A stretch of DNA of 64,000 nt from Chryseobacterium sp. Leaf201 (GCF_001421435.1 NZ_LMKA01000112.1:1-64000); one strand, 5' to 3'; counted from the stretch's first letter, positions 18,379 through 28,203 are shown. Notes: generated by a model not told the origin, from the sequence alone. Numbers and translations: made by a program.

Positions 18379-20106
18379 TTACCAAAACCTTACATAAAGT
18401 GCCGTAAGCAGTAATAATGTAATGACAATCATTACCACGGTCCTGTTATCCACTCTGAACATGGAGGCATCGATTGCAAAAGCTTTCGGATTGACCTTCG
18501 GGCCTGCAAGACTGATCATCACCATTACGGCAACTGTGATAAAGAATGACCATCCCATATTAATGAGAAACGGAATCTCTGTTATGGTCTGAACAGCGCC
18601 GTTCTCTAATTTTTCATAGGTGAAAGCCGTATACAGCCAGGTTTCTTTCCCGAAAATACCGACTGCAAAACTGTTGAAGAAAATTGCAAGTAAAAAGCCC
18701 AGAAGAACTCCAACCAACGCTGCCGTTCCTGTGGTTCTCTTCCAGAACATCCCCAAAAGGAACATCGCAAAAACCCCGGGACTGATAAATCCTGTATATT
18801 TCTGGATGAATGTGAAACCTCCTTCCCCTCCGATTCCCAGCACATCCGTCCACGTAAATGCCAGTGCAACGAACATGGCGATAATAATTGCCCAGCGCCC
18901 GGTTCTTACCATCTCGATTTCGGTAGCATCTGTTTTCAGGTATTTTTTGTAAATATCCAACGTGAAAATCGTTGAAATACTGTTTACTTTCCCTGCTAGA
19001 GAAGCTACAATTGCGGCAGTCAGTGCTGCAACGGCCAGGCCTTTCAGCCCGGTTGGCAGAAATCCTAAAATAGCTGAATACGCGCCGTCTTTTACCCCAT
19101 TGAATCCCGGCAGATGGCCTTTTGTATATAAAACATACGCTGCAATCCCCGGAAGCATAACGATAACCGGCATAAATAACTTCAAAAATCCGGCAAATAA
19201 AATCCCGGTTCTTGCGGTTTTTAAATCAGCTCCCAAAGCGCGCTGCGTGATGTACTGGTTGCATCCCCAGTAATTCAGGTTAACAATCCACTGTCCTGCA
19301 AAATACATCGCCAATCCTGGCAGAACCACATATTTCTGAACACTCAGGTTCTCCGGCATTGCCAGGGTTGTGGTGGTTGTCGTTGGTTTGTCAAGCATTA
19401 ATTTAAAATGCTGCGGTGCTTCATTCATCAAGGTCTGAAAACCTGCGAAAGCATTTCCTACAGCCGCACCGTTAATCCTCTGGTCAACAATCTGCAGTGC
19501 CATATAAACGGTTGCAAAACCTCCGATAATCAAAACAGCGACCTGGATTACATCGGTATATCCGATTACTTTCATCCCGCCCAGACCGATCAGCAAAGCC
19601 ATCAGAAGCAGCCCGATCATGATGATATGAAGATTATCGCCTCCCAACAGCGTATCGATGGCCAAAGCTCCGAGATACAAAATGGAGGTAAGGTTGACAA
19701 TTACATAGAGAAACAGCCAGAAAACCGCCATAATCAGGGAAACCGATTTGTTGTAACGGGTTTCCAGAAACTGGGGCATGGTGTAAATTTTATTTTTAAG
19801 ATAAATCGGAATAAACCAGATGGCAATAATGATGAGCGCAACAGCGGCGAGCCATTCGTAAGCTGCCACGGCAATCCCTACAAAAAAGCCTTCGCCACTC
19901 ATCCCGATGAACTGCTCTGCGGAAATATTGGAAGCAATTAAACTGGCCCCGATTGCCCACCAGGTAAGCGATCCCTCTGCCAGAAAATAATCTTTACTGC
20001 CGGTAGCCGCAGATTTTTTCCTGTTATAAATCCAGATCCCGTATCCTGCGACCACCACAAAATAAATAAGAAATATAATGACGTCAATAGTTGATAAGTT
20101 TCCCAT
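18379..20106 (-). CDS. SSS-family sodium:sugar symporter (probable arabinose importer)
   Basis: This 575-residue integral membrane protein has about 14 hydrophobic segments and resembles the Vibrio Na+/galactose symporter vSGLT. Landmarks are the first-helix region with ASLIASNISAEQFIGMSGEG (about 53-72) and the SSS block with NLNYWGCNQYITQRALGAD (about 273-291). The substrate is probably L-arabinose because it is the last gene of the ara operon, two bases after galM. The sequence alone cannot exclude xylose or galactose. Confidence 0.88.
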   Translation of the reverse strand: MGNLSTIDVIIFLIYFVVVAGYGIWIYNRKKSAATGSKDYFLAEGSLTWWAIGASLIASNISAEQFIGMSGEGFFVGIAVAAYEWLAAVALIIIAIWFIPIYLKNKIYTMPQFLETRYNKSVSLIMAVFWLFLYVIVNLTSILYLGALAIDTLLGGDNLHIIMIGLLLMALLIGLGGMKVIGYTDVIQVAVLIIGGFATVYMALQIVDQRINGAAVGNAFAGFQTLMNEAPQHFKLMLDKPTTTTTTLAMPENLSVQKYVVLPGLAMYFAGQWIVNLNYWGCNQYITQRALGADLKTARTGILFAGFLKLFMPVIVMLPGIAAYVLYTKGHLPGFNGVKDGAYSAILGFLPTGLKGLAVAALTAAIVASLAGKVNSISTIFTLDIYKKYLKTDATEIEMVRTGRWAIIIAMFVALAFTWTDVLGIGGEGGFTFIQKYTGFISPGVFAMFLLGMFWKRTTGTAALVGVLLGFLLAIFFNSFAVGIFGKETWLYTAFTYEKLENGAVQTITEIPFLINMGWSFFITVAVMVMISLAGPKVNPKAFAIDASMFRVDNRTVVMIVITLLLLTALYVRFW

Positions 20107-20108
20107 AA

Positions 20109-21269
20109 TTAATTTTTAACAGAGAATTTATAAATGGTTTTAGTCTGGTATTTCTGTCCGGGCTTCAGTTCTGTAGAAGGGAAAGCCTGCTGGTTCGGGG
20201 AATCCGGATAATGCTGGGTCTCCAGGCAGAACCCGCTTCTTTTTTCATATTTACCGCCGGTTTTGGTTTCATATTTCCCATCCAGGAAGTTTCCGGAATA
20301 GAACTGAACGCCGGGCTGGTCACTCATTACCTCCATCACTCTTCCGCTTTCCGGATGATGGACGGTTGCAATGGTTCTCAGGCCTTTCCCGTTCGGGATC
20401 CAGTTATGGTCATAACCTTCGCCTAACCGGAGCTGTTCGTCATCGGAATCAATGTCTTTGCCGATTGGTTTTGAAACGGTAAAATCAAACGGAGTCCCTT
20501 TTACCGGCTTCAGTTCTCCGGTTGGGATAACGGTCTTATTCACAGGCAGAAACCGGTCTGCGTTGATCTGCATTTCGTGATCGGTAACGGGTTTTGTGAA
20601 ATCCCCTGAAAGGTTAAAATAAGAATGCTGGGTCAGATTGACAACAGTAGCCTTATCCGTCTCTGCCTCATATGAAATTTCCAGTGCATCATCATCGGTA
20701 AGCGTGTAGAATACAGTGGTGGTAAGTTTTCCCGGGAATCCTTCTTCACCGTCTGCACTTACATACGTCAGCTTAAGGGTAGGAAGCTGAGCATTTTCCA
20801 CAGGTTCAACAGTCCAGATTCTGGTATCAAATCCGTTTCTACCGCCATGGAGGCTGTTCGGGCCGTCGTTTTTATCCAATTCATAGGTCTTCCCTTCTAA
20901 AGTAAACGCTGCATTGGCAATCCTGTTGCCGTATCTTCCGATCAGGGCTCCGAAAAAATACGGGTTCCCGCTGAAATAATCTTCAGGCTTTGTAAACCCC
21001 AGGACAACATCTTCATATTTACCGTTTTTACCGGGAGCCGTAAGAGAGGTGATGATCCCTCCATAACTGATGACCTCCACTTTCATCCCGTTCTTATTGG
21101 TTAAGGTGTATTTTTTAACGGAATCGCCTTTTGCCGTTACCCCATAGTCTGAAACCTGAATATTTTTCATATTTTCTGATTGAGTTTTTTGATTAGTTTC
21201 TTTTTTATTACAGCCGAAAATACATAAAACTGTTAACAAAAAGAGTAAACTTCCTCCTATTTTTTTCAT
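20109..21269 (-). CDS. galM: Aldose 1-epimerase lipoprotein (mutarotase)
   Basis: It interconverts alpha and beta anomers of aldoses. Family histidines are visible at H141 (NSLHGGRNGFD) and H215 (NLTQHSYFNLSG), and the catalytic glutamate lies in GFCLETQHYPDSPN near residue 360. The N-terminus ends in LCIFGC with Cys20, a lipobox, so the mature enzyme is a membrane-anchored periplasmic lipoprotein, unlike cytoplasmic GalM of enterobacteria. It lies between araA (23-base gap) and the symporter (2-base gap), which suggests it supplies the anomer the carrier or AraA prefers. Length 386 is normal for the lipoprotein form. Confidence 0.92.
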   Translation of the reverse strand: MKKIGGSLLFLLTVLCIFGCNKKETNQKTQSENMKNIQVSDYGVTAKGDSVKKYTLTNKNGMKVEVISYGGIITSLTAPGKNGKYEDVVLGFTKPEDYFSGNPYFFGALIGRYGNRIANAAFTLEGKTYELDKNDGPNSLHGGRNGFDTRIWTVEPVENAQLPTLKLTYVSADGEEGFPGKLTTTVFYTLTDDDALEISYEAETDKATVVNLTQHSYFNLSGDFTKPVTDHEMQINADRFLPVNKTVIPTGELKPVKGTPFDFTVSKPIGKDIDSDDEQLRLGEGYDHNWIPNGKGLRTIATVHHPESGRVMEVMSDQPGVQFYSGNFLDGKYETKTGGKYEKRSGFCLETQHYPDSPNQQAFPSTELKPGQKYQTKTIYKFSVKN

Positions 21270-21292
21270 AATTGATCTATTTTTCTGAAGGA

Positions 21293-22789
21293 TTAACGGT
21301 AATATATTTCATTCCACCGAAGGGTATTTTTAAAATCACGGATTTTGGTATCTTCATCAATTACCAATGACTCGATGCCTGCGATCTCTGCAAAATCTTC
21401 CAGCTGTTCTGCACTGATGTTTTCACTGTAACATGTGTGATGCGCTCCACCGGCCAGAATCCATGCTTCCGCAGCCGTGTATAAATCCGGAAGCGGCTTC
21501 CAGAGGACTCTCGCCACAGGAAGTTTTGGTAATTCTTCGGTAATTTCCAATGCTCTTGTTTTGTTGATTAATAGTCTGAAATGATTTCCGAAATCCATTA
21601 AAGCCGCGTTCAGAGAATCGATATTTCCTCTTGAATTGAATACCAGGCGAACAGGATCGGCTTTTCCGCCAATTCCCAACGGATGAATTTCACAAGACGG
21701 TTTGTCAACCGCTAAAACAGGGTCAACTTCCAACATATGCGAGCCTAAAACCGAAGGATTTGAAGGATTGAGATGATAGGTATAATCTTCCATAAAGGCA
21801 TTTCCGCCTGCCAGACCCTGCCCCATTGTTTTCATGGCACGGACTAAGGCAGCCGTTTTCCAGTCGCCTTCTCCGGCAAAACCGTATCCTTTTTCCATCA
21901 GCCTCTGAACGGCAATTCCCGGAAGCTGCTCCAACCCATGAAGGTCTTCAAAAGTATCTGAAAAACCTTTGAAATTTCCGTCTTTCAGGAATTTTTCCAG
22001 TCCTAATTCTATTCTTGCCGCTGCTTCCAATGATTTTCTGTTGCTTCCACCGGATAGAAGAGATTTTGCCATTTTGTAAGAACTTTCATATTCTTCCATC
22101 AACGTTTTCACTTCACCGTCACTAATGGAATTGACAACGCTTACCAAATCACCAATTCCCCAGGTGTTTACCGAAAATCCGAATTTTGTTTCTGCTTCTA
22201 CTTTATCACCATCGGTTACGGCAACGTATCTCATATTGTCTCCAAAACGGGCGAATTTTGCACCCTGCCAGTCGTCCCAACCTGCAGCTACACGACTCCA
22301 GTCACCGATTTGTTTCTGAACCCTTTCTTCAGCCCAATGTCCGACAACGACTTTCCTGTTTTTGCGGAGGCGGCTTACCATAAACCCGAATTCACGGTCA
22401 CCGTGCGCGGCCTGATTCAGGTTCATAAAATCCATATCCATTGTAGCCCACGGAATATCCTGGTTGAACTGTGTATGCAAATGCAGCATTGGCTTTTGTA
22501 AAGCCGTCAAGCCACGAATCCACATTTTTGCAGGTGAAAACGTGTGCATCCAGGTTACAATCCCGATGCAGTTTTCCGCATGATTGGCTGCCGTTAATGT
22601 CTCAAAAATTTCTTCGGTAGATTTTACAGTTGGCTTAATAATGACTTTTACAGGAATTAATGAAGACTCATTAAAAGCTTCCACAATTTTCTGTGAATGT
22701 TCTGCAACCTGAGCCAATGTTTCAGGGCCGTATAAATGCTGGCTTCCGGTGATGAACCAGATTTCTTTGGTGTTGAGAGGTGTTAGCAT
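21293..22789 (-). CDS. araA: L-arabinose isomerase
   Basis: It converts L-arabinose to L-ribulose in the cytoplasm with a divalent metal. The four metal/catalytic residues of the E. coli enzyme (E306, E333, H350, H450) are found as E307 (GFAGEGDW), E334 ([11 protein letters not shown]), H351 ([10 protein letters not shown]) and H450 ([10 protein letters not shown]), and the length (498) equals the family norm. It follows araD after a 266-base spacer packed with palindromic repeats and precedes galM by 23 bases, so it may be transcribed from the araB promoter or partly from a local one. Confidence 0.97.
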   Translation of the reverse strand: MLTPLNTKEIWFITGSQHLYGPETLAQVAEHSQKIVEAFNESSLIPVKVIIKPTVKSTEEIFETLTAANHAENCIGIVTWMHTFSPAKMWIRGLTALQKPMLHLHTQFNQDIPWATMDMDFMNLNQAAHGDREFGFMVSRLRKNRKVVVGHWAEERVQKQIGDWSRVAAGWDDWQGAKFARFGDNMRYVAVTDGDKVEAETKFGFSVNTWGIGDLVSVVNSISDGEVKTLMEEYESSYKMAKSLLSGGSNRKSLEAAARIELGLEKFLKDGNFKGFSDTFEDLHGLEQLPGIAVQRLMEKGYGFAGEGDWKTAALVRAMKTMGQGLAGGNAFMEDYTYHLNPSNPSVLGSHMLEVDPVLAVDKPSCEIHPLGIGGKADPVRLVFNSRGNIDSLNAALMDFGNHFRLLINKTRALEITEELPKLPVARVLWKPLPDLYTAAEAWILAGGAHHTCYSENISAEQLEDFAEIAGIESLVIDEDTKIRDFKNTLRWNEIYYR

Positions 22790-22823
22790 ATATTGTAAAT
22801 GATAATTGATTATTTTTATTTTT

Positions 22824-22870
22824 CCACAGGTTTTACCTGCGGCTATTGGTATTGAACCCTTCGGGTTCTG
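22824..22870. repeat. Palindromic intergenic repeat, family B copy 2
   Basis: CCACAGGTTTTACCTGCGG followed by CTATTGGTATT and GAACCCTTCGGGTTC: two adjacent hairpins, nearly perfect in this copy. Confidence 0.85.
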
Positions 22871-22890
22871 TCTGAAATAAATTGTTTTAT

Positions 22891-22926
22891 CAAACCTTAT
22901 AGGTTTTAGAAACCTATAAGGTTTTG
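22891..22926. repeat. Palindromic hairpin repeat, family C copy 1
   Basis: Arms AAACCTTATAGGTTT and AAACCTATAAGGTTT flank a 3-base loop. The near-perfect 15-bp stem is flanked by C and G. Related copies are at 22995, 28154 and 36471. Confidence 0.85.
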
Positions 22927-22994
22927 TTTTTCGTTAATAAATAATTTCAGAATGATGCTATTTATTGTCCGTAGTAGGCATTTTTGCCATTCTT

Positions 22995-23030
22995 CAAACC
23001 TAACAGGTTTTAAAAACCTGTTAGGTTTTG
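22995..23030. repeat. Palindromic hairpin repeat, family C copy 2
   Basis: Arms AAACCTAACAGGTTTT and AAAACCTGTTAGGTTT form a near-perfect stem. It differs from copy 1 by compensating changes in both arms, which keeps the stem paired. Confidence 0.85.
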
Positions 23031-23055
23031 CTAACGTTAACTTATCAGAAGCTAT

Positions 23056-23754
23056 TTACTGTCCGTAATAGGAATTTTTGCCATGTTTACGTTCGTAATG
23101 TTTTTTGATGAGTGAATCTTTCAGGCGCGGTGCGTACGGGTTGATTTGTCTTGTACGATAAGCCATTTCGGCAATGGTTTCCAGAACTTTGCTGTTGTAA
23201 ACGGCTTTATCCGCGTTTTTACCCCAGGTGAACGGTCCGTGGTTTCCGATAAGCACCATTTCCACTTCTTCGTAAGACAGTTCTTTTTCTTTGAAGCAAT
23301 CCAGAATCTGAATTCCGGTATTGTATTCGTAATTTCCTTTAATTAAATCATCACGCATCGGCGGTGCACACGGAATATCTGTCGTTAGATGATCTGCATG
23401 TGTGGTTCCGAAAATCGGAATATCCATCTGAGCCTGAGCCCAGGCTACCGAATAAATGGCATGCGTATGAGAAATCCCGCCAATATTTTCCCAATTTTTG
23501 TAAAGGTAAGCGTGGGTTTTGGTGTCTGACGACGGTCTTAATTTTCCTTCGATAACATTCGCATCGTAATCTAAAATCACGATGTCTTCCGGTTTTAGAA
23601 TCTCATAAGGCACACCGCTTGGTTTGATGGCAAAAATCCCTTTATCACGGTCGACGGCACTCACGTTTCCGAATGTATAAACGACCAGCTTCAAGGCATC
23701 CAGCTGCATATTGGCTTCGTAACATTCTCTTTGAAGTTCTTTATAGATGCTCAT
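23056..23754 (-). CDS. araD: L-ribulose-5-phosphate 4-epimerase
   Basis: This class II aldolase-family epimerase makes D-xylulose-5-phosphate from L-ribulose-5-phosphate. The zinc ligands and catalytic residues match E. coli AraD shifted by one: D77 (RPSSDTKTH), H96 and H98 (ISHTHAIYS), H172 (IGNHGPFTWG). The 232-residue length is normal and it is cytoplasmic. It lies downstream of araB across 391 bases of repeat-rich spacer, with araA next on the same strand. Its product feeds the same pentose-phosphate entry point as xylB. Confidence 0.97.
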   Translation of the reverse strand: MSIYKELQRECYEANMQLDALKLVVYTFGNVSAVDRDKGIFAIKPSGVPYEILKPEDIVILDYDANVIEGKLRPSSDTKTHAYLYKNWENIGGISHTHAIYSVAWAQAQMDIPIFGTTHADHLTTDIPCAPPMRDDLIKGNYEYNTGIQILDCFKEKELSYEEVEMVLIGNHGPFTWGKNADKAVYNSKVLETIAEMAYRTRQINPYAPRLKDSLIKKHYERKHGKNSYYGQ

Positions 23755-23842
23755 TTTATTTTTTATTAAATGATTAAAGATTAAATGATTTAAAAATTAC
23801 AGGTGCTGCTTCGGGTTAAAGCCCGTTCCTATTGGTTTTCGT

Positions 23843-23877
23843 AAGCCTTGTCAAGGTTTTGAACCTTGACAAGGCTT
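23843..23877. repeat. Perfect 16-bp-arm palindrome
   Basis: AAGCCTTGTCAAGGTT and AACCTTGACAAGGCTT form a perfect stem around TTG. It is more GC-rich than family C but similar in size and may be a related mobile hairpin. Confidence 0.9.
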
Positions 23878-23893
23878 TAACGGTGAATTGCAC

Positions 23894-23972
23894 GCAGCCC
23901 GACCTGAGTGGAGCTCTTTTTGTGTAGCAAAGCGGAACAAAAAAGCGGGAACGGAGGGCGGATAAAGCTGCC
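23894..23972. repeat. REP-like intergenic repeat, family A copy 2
   Basis: This copy runs from GCAGCCCGACCTGAGTGGAG to GCGGATAAAGCTGCC, with an inner stem GCTCTTTTTGT...ACAAAAAAGC. It is almost identical to the copy at 36584-36662. Confidence 0.9.
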
Positions 23973-24040
23973 ATAAAAAATTTAGTTGTTTGTTTTTAGT
24001 TTTTGGTTTATAGACGTTTGTTAGTTTTAATTATATTTAA

Positions 24041-24118
24041 TTAACAGGTCGCCTCTATGAGGCTTGATGTGTATCGTCTAAATCGTTTGCTATTAACAGG
24101 GCGCTCCTACGGAGCTGG
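24041..24118. repeat. Two imperfect direct repeats with hairpins
   Basis: TTAACAGGTCGCCTCTATGAGG (24041 on) and TTAACAGGGCGCTCCTACGGAG (24093 on) share the frame TTAACAGG-CGC-CTAYGRRG, each with a small hairpin (CCTC-TAT-GAGG and CTCC-TAC-GGAG). Confidence 0.75.
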
Positions 24119-24145
24119 CAAAAGCAGATTGTAATTTCCTATCAA

Positions 24146-25843
24146 CTACAAACTGTCAACTTTCAACTTCTTTTTTGACTTGATATTATTTTCCGTGAAG
24201 TCTGCGAGAATCTGGTATTGGTTCATTAATTCGGCATATTTTTCCACGTGTTCTGTCTGCGGGAAATATTCCGCTTCGAAGTCGGAACCCATTTTTTGGC
24301 CTGCTTCCTGAATGTTCGGGTAAATGCCTGCCGAAACCGCTGCATAAATTGCTGCTCCCAAAGCCGGAGCCTGGTCAGATGCAGCTACAACGATCGGCAT
24401 ATTCAGGACGTTGGCCAACGTCTGCATAATAAATGGGGATTTTCTGGCCACACCTCCAATTCCGATGACTTTATTGATTTTTACACCTTCGTCTTCGAAA
24501 CGGTCAACAATCTTTTTGGAACCGAAACAAATGGCGTTGACCAATGCTTTGAAAATATGCGGCGCTTTTGTACCGAGCGAAAGATTGCTGATCGCCGCTT
24601 TCAGTTCCTGATTGGCATCCGGCGTTCTTCGTCCGTTGATCCAGTCCAGGGCAATTGGAACGGCTTCGGAAAGAGGAATTTTTTCTGCTTCCAGCGTAAG
24701 ATTGCGAATGAGATTGTTTTCTATTTCTTCTTTTAACAATTGCTTTTGGTTGTCATCAATCACGTTGGAACTCATCAGAATATTGTGAACAGGCCAGGTC
24801 AGAATATCTTTGTACCACGCCAATGCATCACCAAATGCAGACTGCCCGGCTTCAAGACCTATTAAGCCCGGAATAACGGAACCGTTTACCTGCCCGCAGA
24901 TTCCTCTGACGGTTTTATCGCCGATAATATCGTTGGGTGCCACCATAATATCGCAGGTGGAAGTTCCCATAATCCGGATCAGAATATTTTCTTCCACTTT
25001 TGCACCGACCGCTCCCGAATGGGCATCGAAAGTTCCTACGGCAATAACTGTGTTGGTAGTCAATCCAAGTTTTGTTGCCCATTCCTGGTTTAAGTTTCCT
25101 GCAACCTGATCTGAAGTATATGTTTTGTCGTACAACCTGTCACGAAGTTCAGCCAAAGACGGATCTAACAAACTGAGAAACTCTTTTGACGGCAGTCCAT
25201 CCCATGATTCGTGCCACATGGCTTTGTGCCCCGCTGCACAACGACTTCTTTTGAATGTCGTTAAATCCTGATTATCGGAAAGTAAAAAAGTAATATAATC
25301 GCAGTGTTCCATCCAGCTGTAAGCCGAGTTTCTCACTTTCTCATCTTGCCTGTTGATGTGCAGAATTTTTGCCCAAAACCATTCGGAGGAATAGATTCCG
25401 CCTTCAAATCTGGTATAGTCTTCACCACTCCAATTTCTCGCCAAATGGTTGATTTCTTCTGCTTCATCAATCGACGTATGGTCTTTCCATAAAACCATCA
25501 TTGCATTTGGATTTTGTTCGAAACCGGGCGTTAAGGCCAACGCAACTCCTTCTTTATTTACCGGAAGCGGTGATGAGCCGGTGGTATCGATGCAGATGCT
25601 GACGATATGTTCCGGTGCTACTCCACTTTCTTTCACAACGGTGGAAATGGTTTTTTCTAAACCTTCGATGTGGTCTAACGGATGCTGGCGAAACTGATTT
25701 TCTTCCGGCTGGCAGAATTTCCCCTGCTTCCAACGTTGGTAATAGCTGACGGATGTTGCAAGTTCGGCTCCGTTTTCTGTATCAATCAGGACTGCGCGCA
25801 CGGAATCTGTACCATAATCCAACCCGATAACATATTTCTTCAT
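24146..25843 (-). CDS. araB: Ribulokinase (FGGY kinase)
   Basis: It phosphorylates L-ribulose with ATP. The N-terminal phosphate-binding motif YVIGLDYGTDSVRAVLID (4-21) and the AraB-type insert GSSPLPVNKEGVALALTP are present, with a second ATPase-domain block VIGIGGVARKSPFIMQTLANV near 440-460. At 565 residues it matches bacterial AraB rather than the shorter xylulokinase encoded at 57.8 kb. It heads the arabinose operon with a promoter at 25995-26002 and an overlapping candidate AraR operator. The leader is about 145 bases. Confidence 0.95.
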   Translation of the reverse strand: MKKYVIGLDYGTDSVRAVLIDTENGAELATSVSYYQRWKQGKFCQPEENQFRQHPLDHIEGLEKTISTVVKESGVAPEHIVSICIDTTGSSPLPVNKEGVALALTPGFEQNPNAMMVLWKDHTSIDEAEEINHLARNWSGEDYTRFEGGIYSSEWFWAKILHINRQDEKVRNSAYSWMEHCDYITFLLSDNQDLTTFKRSRCAAGHKAMWHESWDGLPSKEFLSLLDPSLAELRDRLYDKTYTSDQVAGNLNQEWATKLGLTTNTVIAVGTFDAHSGAVGAKVEENILIRIMGTSTCDIMVAPNDIIGDKTVRGICGQVNGSVIPGLIGLEAGQSAFGDALAWYKDILTWPVHNILMSSNVIDDNQKQLLKEEIENNLIRNLTLEAEKIPLSEAVPIALDWINGRRTPDANQELKAAISNLSLGTKAPHIFKALVNAICFGSKKIVDRFEDEGVKINKVIGIGGVARKSPFIMQTLANVLNMPIVVAASDQAPALGAAIYAAVSAGIYPNIQEAGQKMGSDFEAEYFPQTEHVEKYAELMNQYQILADFTENNIKSKKKLKVDSL

Positions 25844-25878
25844 TTTATAATGAATTTAGTTTAATAATATTTTGATAG

Positions 25879-25901
25879 ACCCATCGACAATCTCAGGATG
25901 A
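25879..25901. repeat. Short dispersed repeat in the araB leader
   Basis: CCATCGACAATCTCAGGATGA resembles CCTTCGACAAGCTCAGGATAA at 42752-42772. This is a short repeat type dispersed in spacers. Confidence 0.55.
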
Positions 25902-25994
25902 TATTTCTGCTAAATGCTTAAGCTTAGATTTAATTTGATGACTAAAAAGAATCATTTTTAATTAAACTTTAACAAATCTGTTTTTGAGATAAAA

Positions 25995-26002
25995 CAAATA
26001 TA
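25995..26002 (-). promoter_or_regulatory. -7 promoter box of the araB operon
   Basis: The minus strand reads TATATTTG (TAnnTTTG). Together with the operator 13 bases upstream it forms a block of about 50 bases almost identical to the GH3 promoter at 30910. Confidence 0.75.
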
Positions 26003-26015
26003 ACATTCTATTCTA

Positions 26016-26037
26016 AATAAATGTACAAAATACACTT
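26016..26037 (-). promoter_or_regulatory. Proposed AraR operator at the araB promoter
   Basis: The minus strand reads AAGTGT-ATTTTGT-ACATTTATT. The core TGTA-N5-TACA is a perfect dyad. It covers the -33 region, as expected for a repressor site. Confidence 0.75.
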
Positions 26038-26072
26038 AATTTTATTTTTCTCTTTATTTACAAAGCTTTAGA

Positions 26073-28046
26073 CTATTTAATCTTTAAAATAATCAAAGAA
26101 TTAGCAGGAATTTCCACTGAAAATTTCCCTTTTTTAATGACAGAATCCTCTTCAACTGGCTGTATACTTTCTGTTTTAAAATTATTTTCGGCAGAAAGTA
26201 CAGGAGCTGTTAGGATCATTTTTGTTAGTTTTTGCCCCAGTTTTACATTTTTAGGATTAATTTCTATTGACTTTTTCTGAGAATCTGTGTTGACAATTTT
26301 GATAATGACTTCATTATTTTGACTGTCCTTTACTGCAGTTGCATACAATTTTTCCTGCCCGCTGACTACATTTTTATTGTGGTAAATCCTCAGTAAATCC
26401 GTTCCTTTATTATTTGAAAATAATTTCTGAACATAATAATTGGGTGTTGCGTAGGACTGCAGGTTATTGAACCAGATCAAGTCCGGCGTCCATTGCCAAC
26501 CATCGGCGTGAGCAAATAACGGCGCATAAGAAGTCATCGTCACGACATCCGCATTTCTTTCCAGTCCGGTCATAAAAGCGGCTTCCGAAAGTGCCGATTC
26601 CCAATTGTTTTTATTGTCCGGACTTACTGTTTTTACTGACTGAACGGCATATTCTCCGGCAAAAACTTTAGGCCCGTTTCTGTCATATTTATCATATCTC
26701 GCAGCATTTTCCTGAAACCATTTTGCCGAGTTGTAGTAATGTTCATCCACGATCTGTGCGTTGAGTTTTTGCAGCTCTTTCCAGCCGTAATCGAAAAATT
26801 CTCCGTCAGGCGACGGTCCGCTTCCTGAAATGATTTTAATCTCCGGATATTTGGAGTGAATGGCTTTTTCAAAAATTTTGTACCGTTCGATATAATCTTC
26901 GCCCCACTGTTCGTTTCCAACACCGATGTATTTCATATTAAACGGTTTGGGATGTCCCATTTCTTCACGGATTTTGCCCCATTTGGTATTGATATCCCCG
27001 TTGGCAAATTCAATTAAATCCAAAGCATCCTGAACGAAAGGATTTAATTCTTCTAAGTGAACCAGTTCGCCTGTGTTGAACTGACACGCGATTCCGCAGC
27101 TCAGAATCGGCAATGGCTCAGCTCCCAAATCTTCCGAAAGCTGGAAATATTCATAAAAACCGAGTCCAAAAGACTGCCAGTAATCCGACGTAAGACGGTG
27201 GGCAAACCCGTTGTTCCATTTGTTGATGAGATTTTCACGGTCTTCGACTTTTCCTATAGTTTTTTTCCATTGATAACGCTCTGCCAAAGTTCTTCCTTCG
27301 ACGATGCAACCACCCGGGAAACGTAAAAATCCCGGTTGTAAATCGTATAATTTCTGAACCAAATCTTTTCTTAAACCGCCTTTTCTGCCTTTCCAGGTAT
27401 CTTGCGGGAAGAGTGAAATCATATCCATATTCACCACACCTTTTCCGGTAAAAGTCATTTGAAGTTTTGCTTTTTCAACCGTATCTGAGGGTGAAAAAAC
27501 TGCGGTATATTTTTGCCAACCTTTTCCTTTAATCAATATCGGAACTGTAGAAATTATGTTTTCATTTTCGTCTACCAAGCTTGCATTCACAGCAGAAATA
27601 TTTCCTGATACATTTTCCAAGTCGAAACTGAAATCATACTTTGCACCTTGATGAAGCCCGATTCCTCTGAAACCTTCGTTCTCCAAAATATAATTTTTGT
27701 CATTGTAAACGGTGATTCTTGCGTAATTTTTATTGGTTTTAGAATGCTCAGAATAAATGGTCAAAAAACCGGAATCTAAATTTGGAGAAAGCGTTTTCGT
27801 ATTAGCCTGTTTCCAGCCCGTTAAGGGTTCATTAAATTCAAAGCTTCGGTTTTTGATAAGCTCGGCGTAAATTCCGCCATCAGCTGCAAAATTGATGTCT
27901 TCAAAGAAAATCCCGTACATCGTTGGCTGGATTTTGATGTTGGTAGGACTTCCATCCAGATCTAAAGTAAATTTTGTCGTTTGTGCAGATGAAAATGCAA
28001 CACAACTTGTGAGAAGAACTGTGAAAATTTTATTCTTAATTTTCAT
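26073..28046 (-). CDS. GH51 alpha-L-arabinofuranosidase
   Basis: It removes alpha-L-arabinofuranosyl side chains from arabinoxylan or arabinan. The acid/base is E379 in IGVGNEQWG and the nucleophile E465 in VFAGEYAVQS. A signal peptide (1-21) places it in the periplasm. Between the N-terminal strand and the barrel lies a carbohydrate-binding-like beta-sandwich (about 75-215), giving 657 residues, as in the longer GH51 forms. It follows GH3 by 157 bases and ends just upstream of the araB promoter, so it is probably induced with the arabinose genes from the GH3 promoter. Confidence 0.94.
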   Translation of the reverse strand: MKIKNKIFTVLLTSCVAFSSAQTTKFTLDLDGSPTNIKIQPTMYGIFFEDINFAADGGIYAELIKNRSFEFNEPLTGWKQANTKTLSPNLDSGFLTIYSEHSKTNKNYARITVYNDKNYILENEGFRGIGLHQGAKYDFSFDLENVSGNISAVNASLVDENENIISTVPILIKGKGWQKYTAVFSPSDTVEKAKLQMTFTGKGVVNMDMISLFPQDTWKGRKGGLRKDLVQKLYDLQPGFLRFPGGCIVEGRTLAERYQWKKTIGKVEDRENLINKWNNGFAHRLTSDYWQSFGLGFYEYFQLSEDLGAEPLPILSCGIACQFNTGELVHLEELNPFVQDALDLIEFANGDINTKWGKIREEMGHPKPFNMKYIGVGNEQWGEDYIERYKIFEKAIHSKYPEIKIISGSGPSPDGEFFDYGWKELQKLNAQIVDEHYYNSAKWFQENAARYDKYDRNGPKVFAGEYAVQSVKTVSPDNKNNWESALSEAAFMTGLERNADVVTMTSYAPLFAHADGWQWTPDLIWFNNLQSYATPNYYVQKLFSNNKGTDLLRIYHNKNVVSGQEKLYATAVKDSQNNEVIIKIVNTDSQKKSIEINPKNVKLGQKLTKMILTAPVLSAENNFKTESIQPVEEDSVIKKGKFSVEIPANSLIILKIK

Positions 28047-28074
28047 TATAATTTATTTTCGGGATTAATTCAAC

Positions 28075-28102
28075 CAGACACTTTGACTACGTTCAGTGTG
28101 AC
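28075..28102. repeat. Short inverted repeat between GH3 and GH51
   Basis: CACTTTGACTACGTTCAGTGTG is an imperfect palindrome, CAC(T)TTGA-N-TTCA-GTG, of a type dispersed in spacers. Confidence 0.5.
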
Positions 28103-28153
28103 ATCTCTGATAGTGGACTTTTGAATTGAATGGTATTATTCTGTTTTATTGAT

Positions 28154-28186
28154 AAACCTTATAGGTTTTAAAAACATATAAGGTTT
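28154..28186. repeat. Palindromic hairpin repeat, family C copy 3
   Basis: AAACCTTATAGGTTT and AAACATATAAGGTTT form the same stem as copy 1 with one mismatch. Confidence 0.75.
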
Positions 28187-28203
28187 CCTACATTGAGAAT
28201 AGC

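Larger units (their letters stand above)
22790..23055. other. Repeat-filled spacer between araD and araA
   Basis: This spacer holds a family B element (22824-22870) and two family C hairpins (22891-22926, 22995-23030). A minus-strand TAGGTTTG lies inside the second hairpin and would fit a -7 box, but it is part of the repeat, so I do not call it a promoter. No gene was seen. Confidence 0.6.
23755..24145. other. Repeat cluster between araB and araD
   Basis: Apart from three repeat elements (23843-23877, 23894-23972, 24041-24118), this 391-base spacer contains only AT-rich DNA and no supported gene or promoter box. Confidence 0.6.

Noticed and set aside
23843-23877. Perfect palindrome as a site-specific recombination or attachment site
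   Set aside because: No integrase, no flanking direct repeats and no cargo genes are present. Similar hairpins recur in other spacers, so it fits a dispersed repeat.
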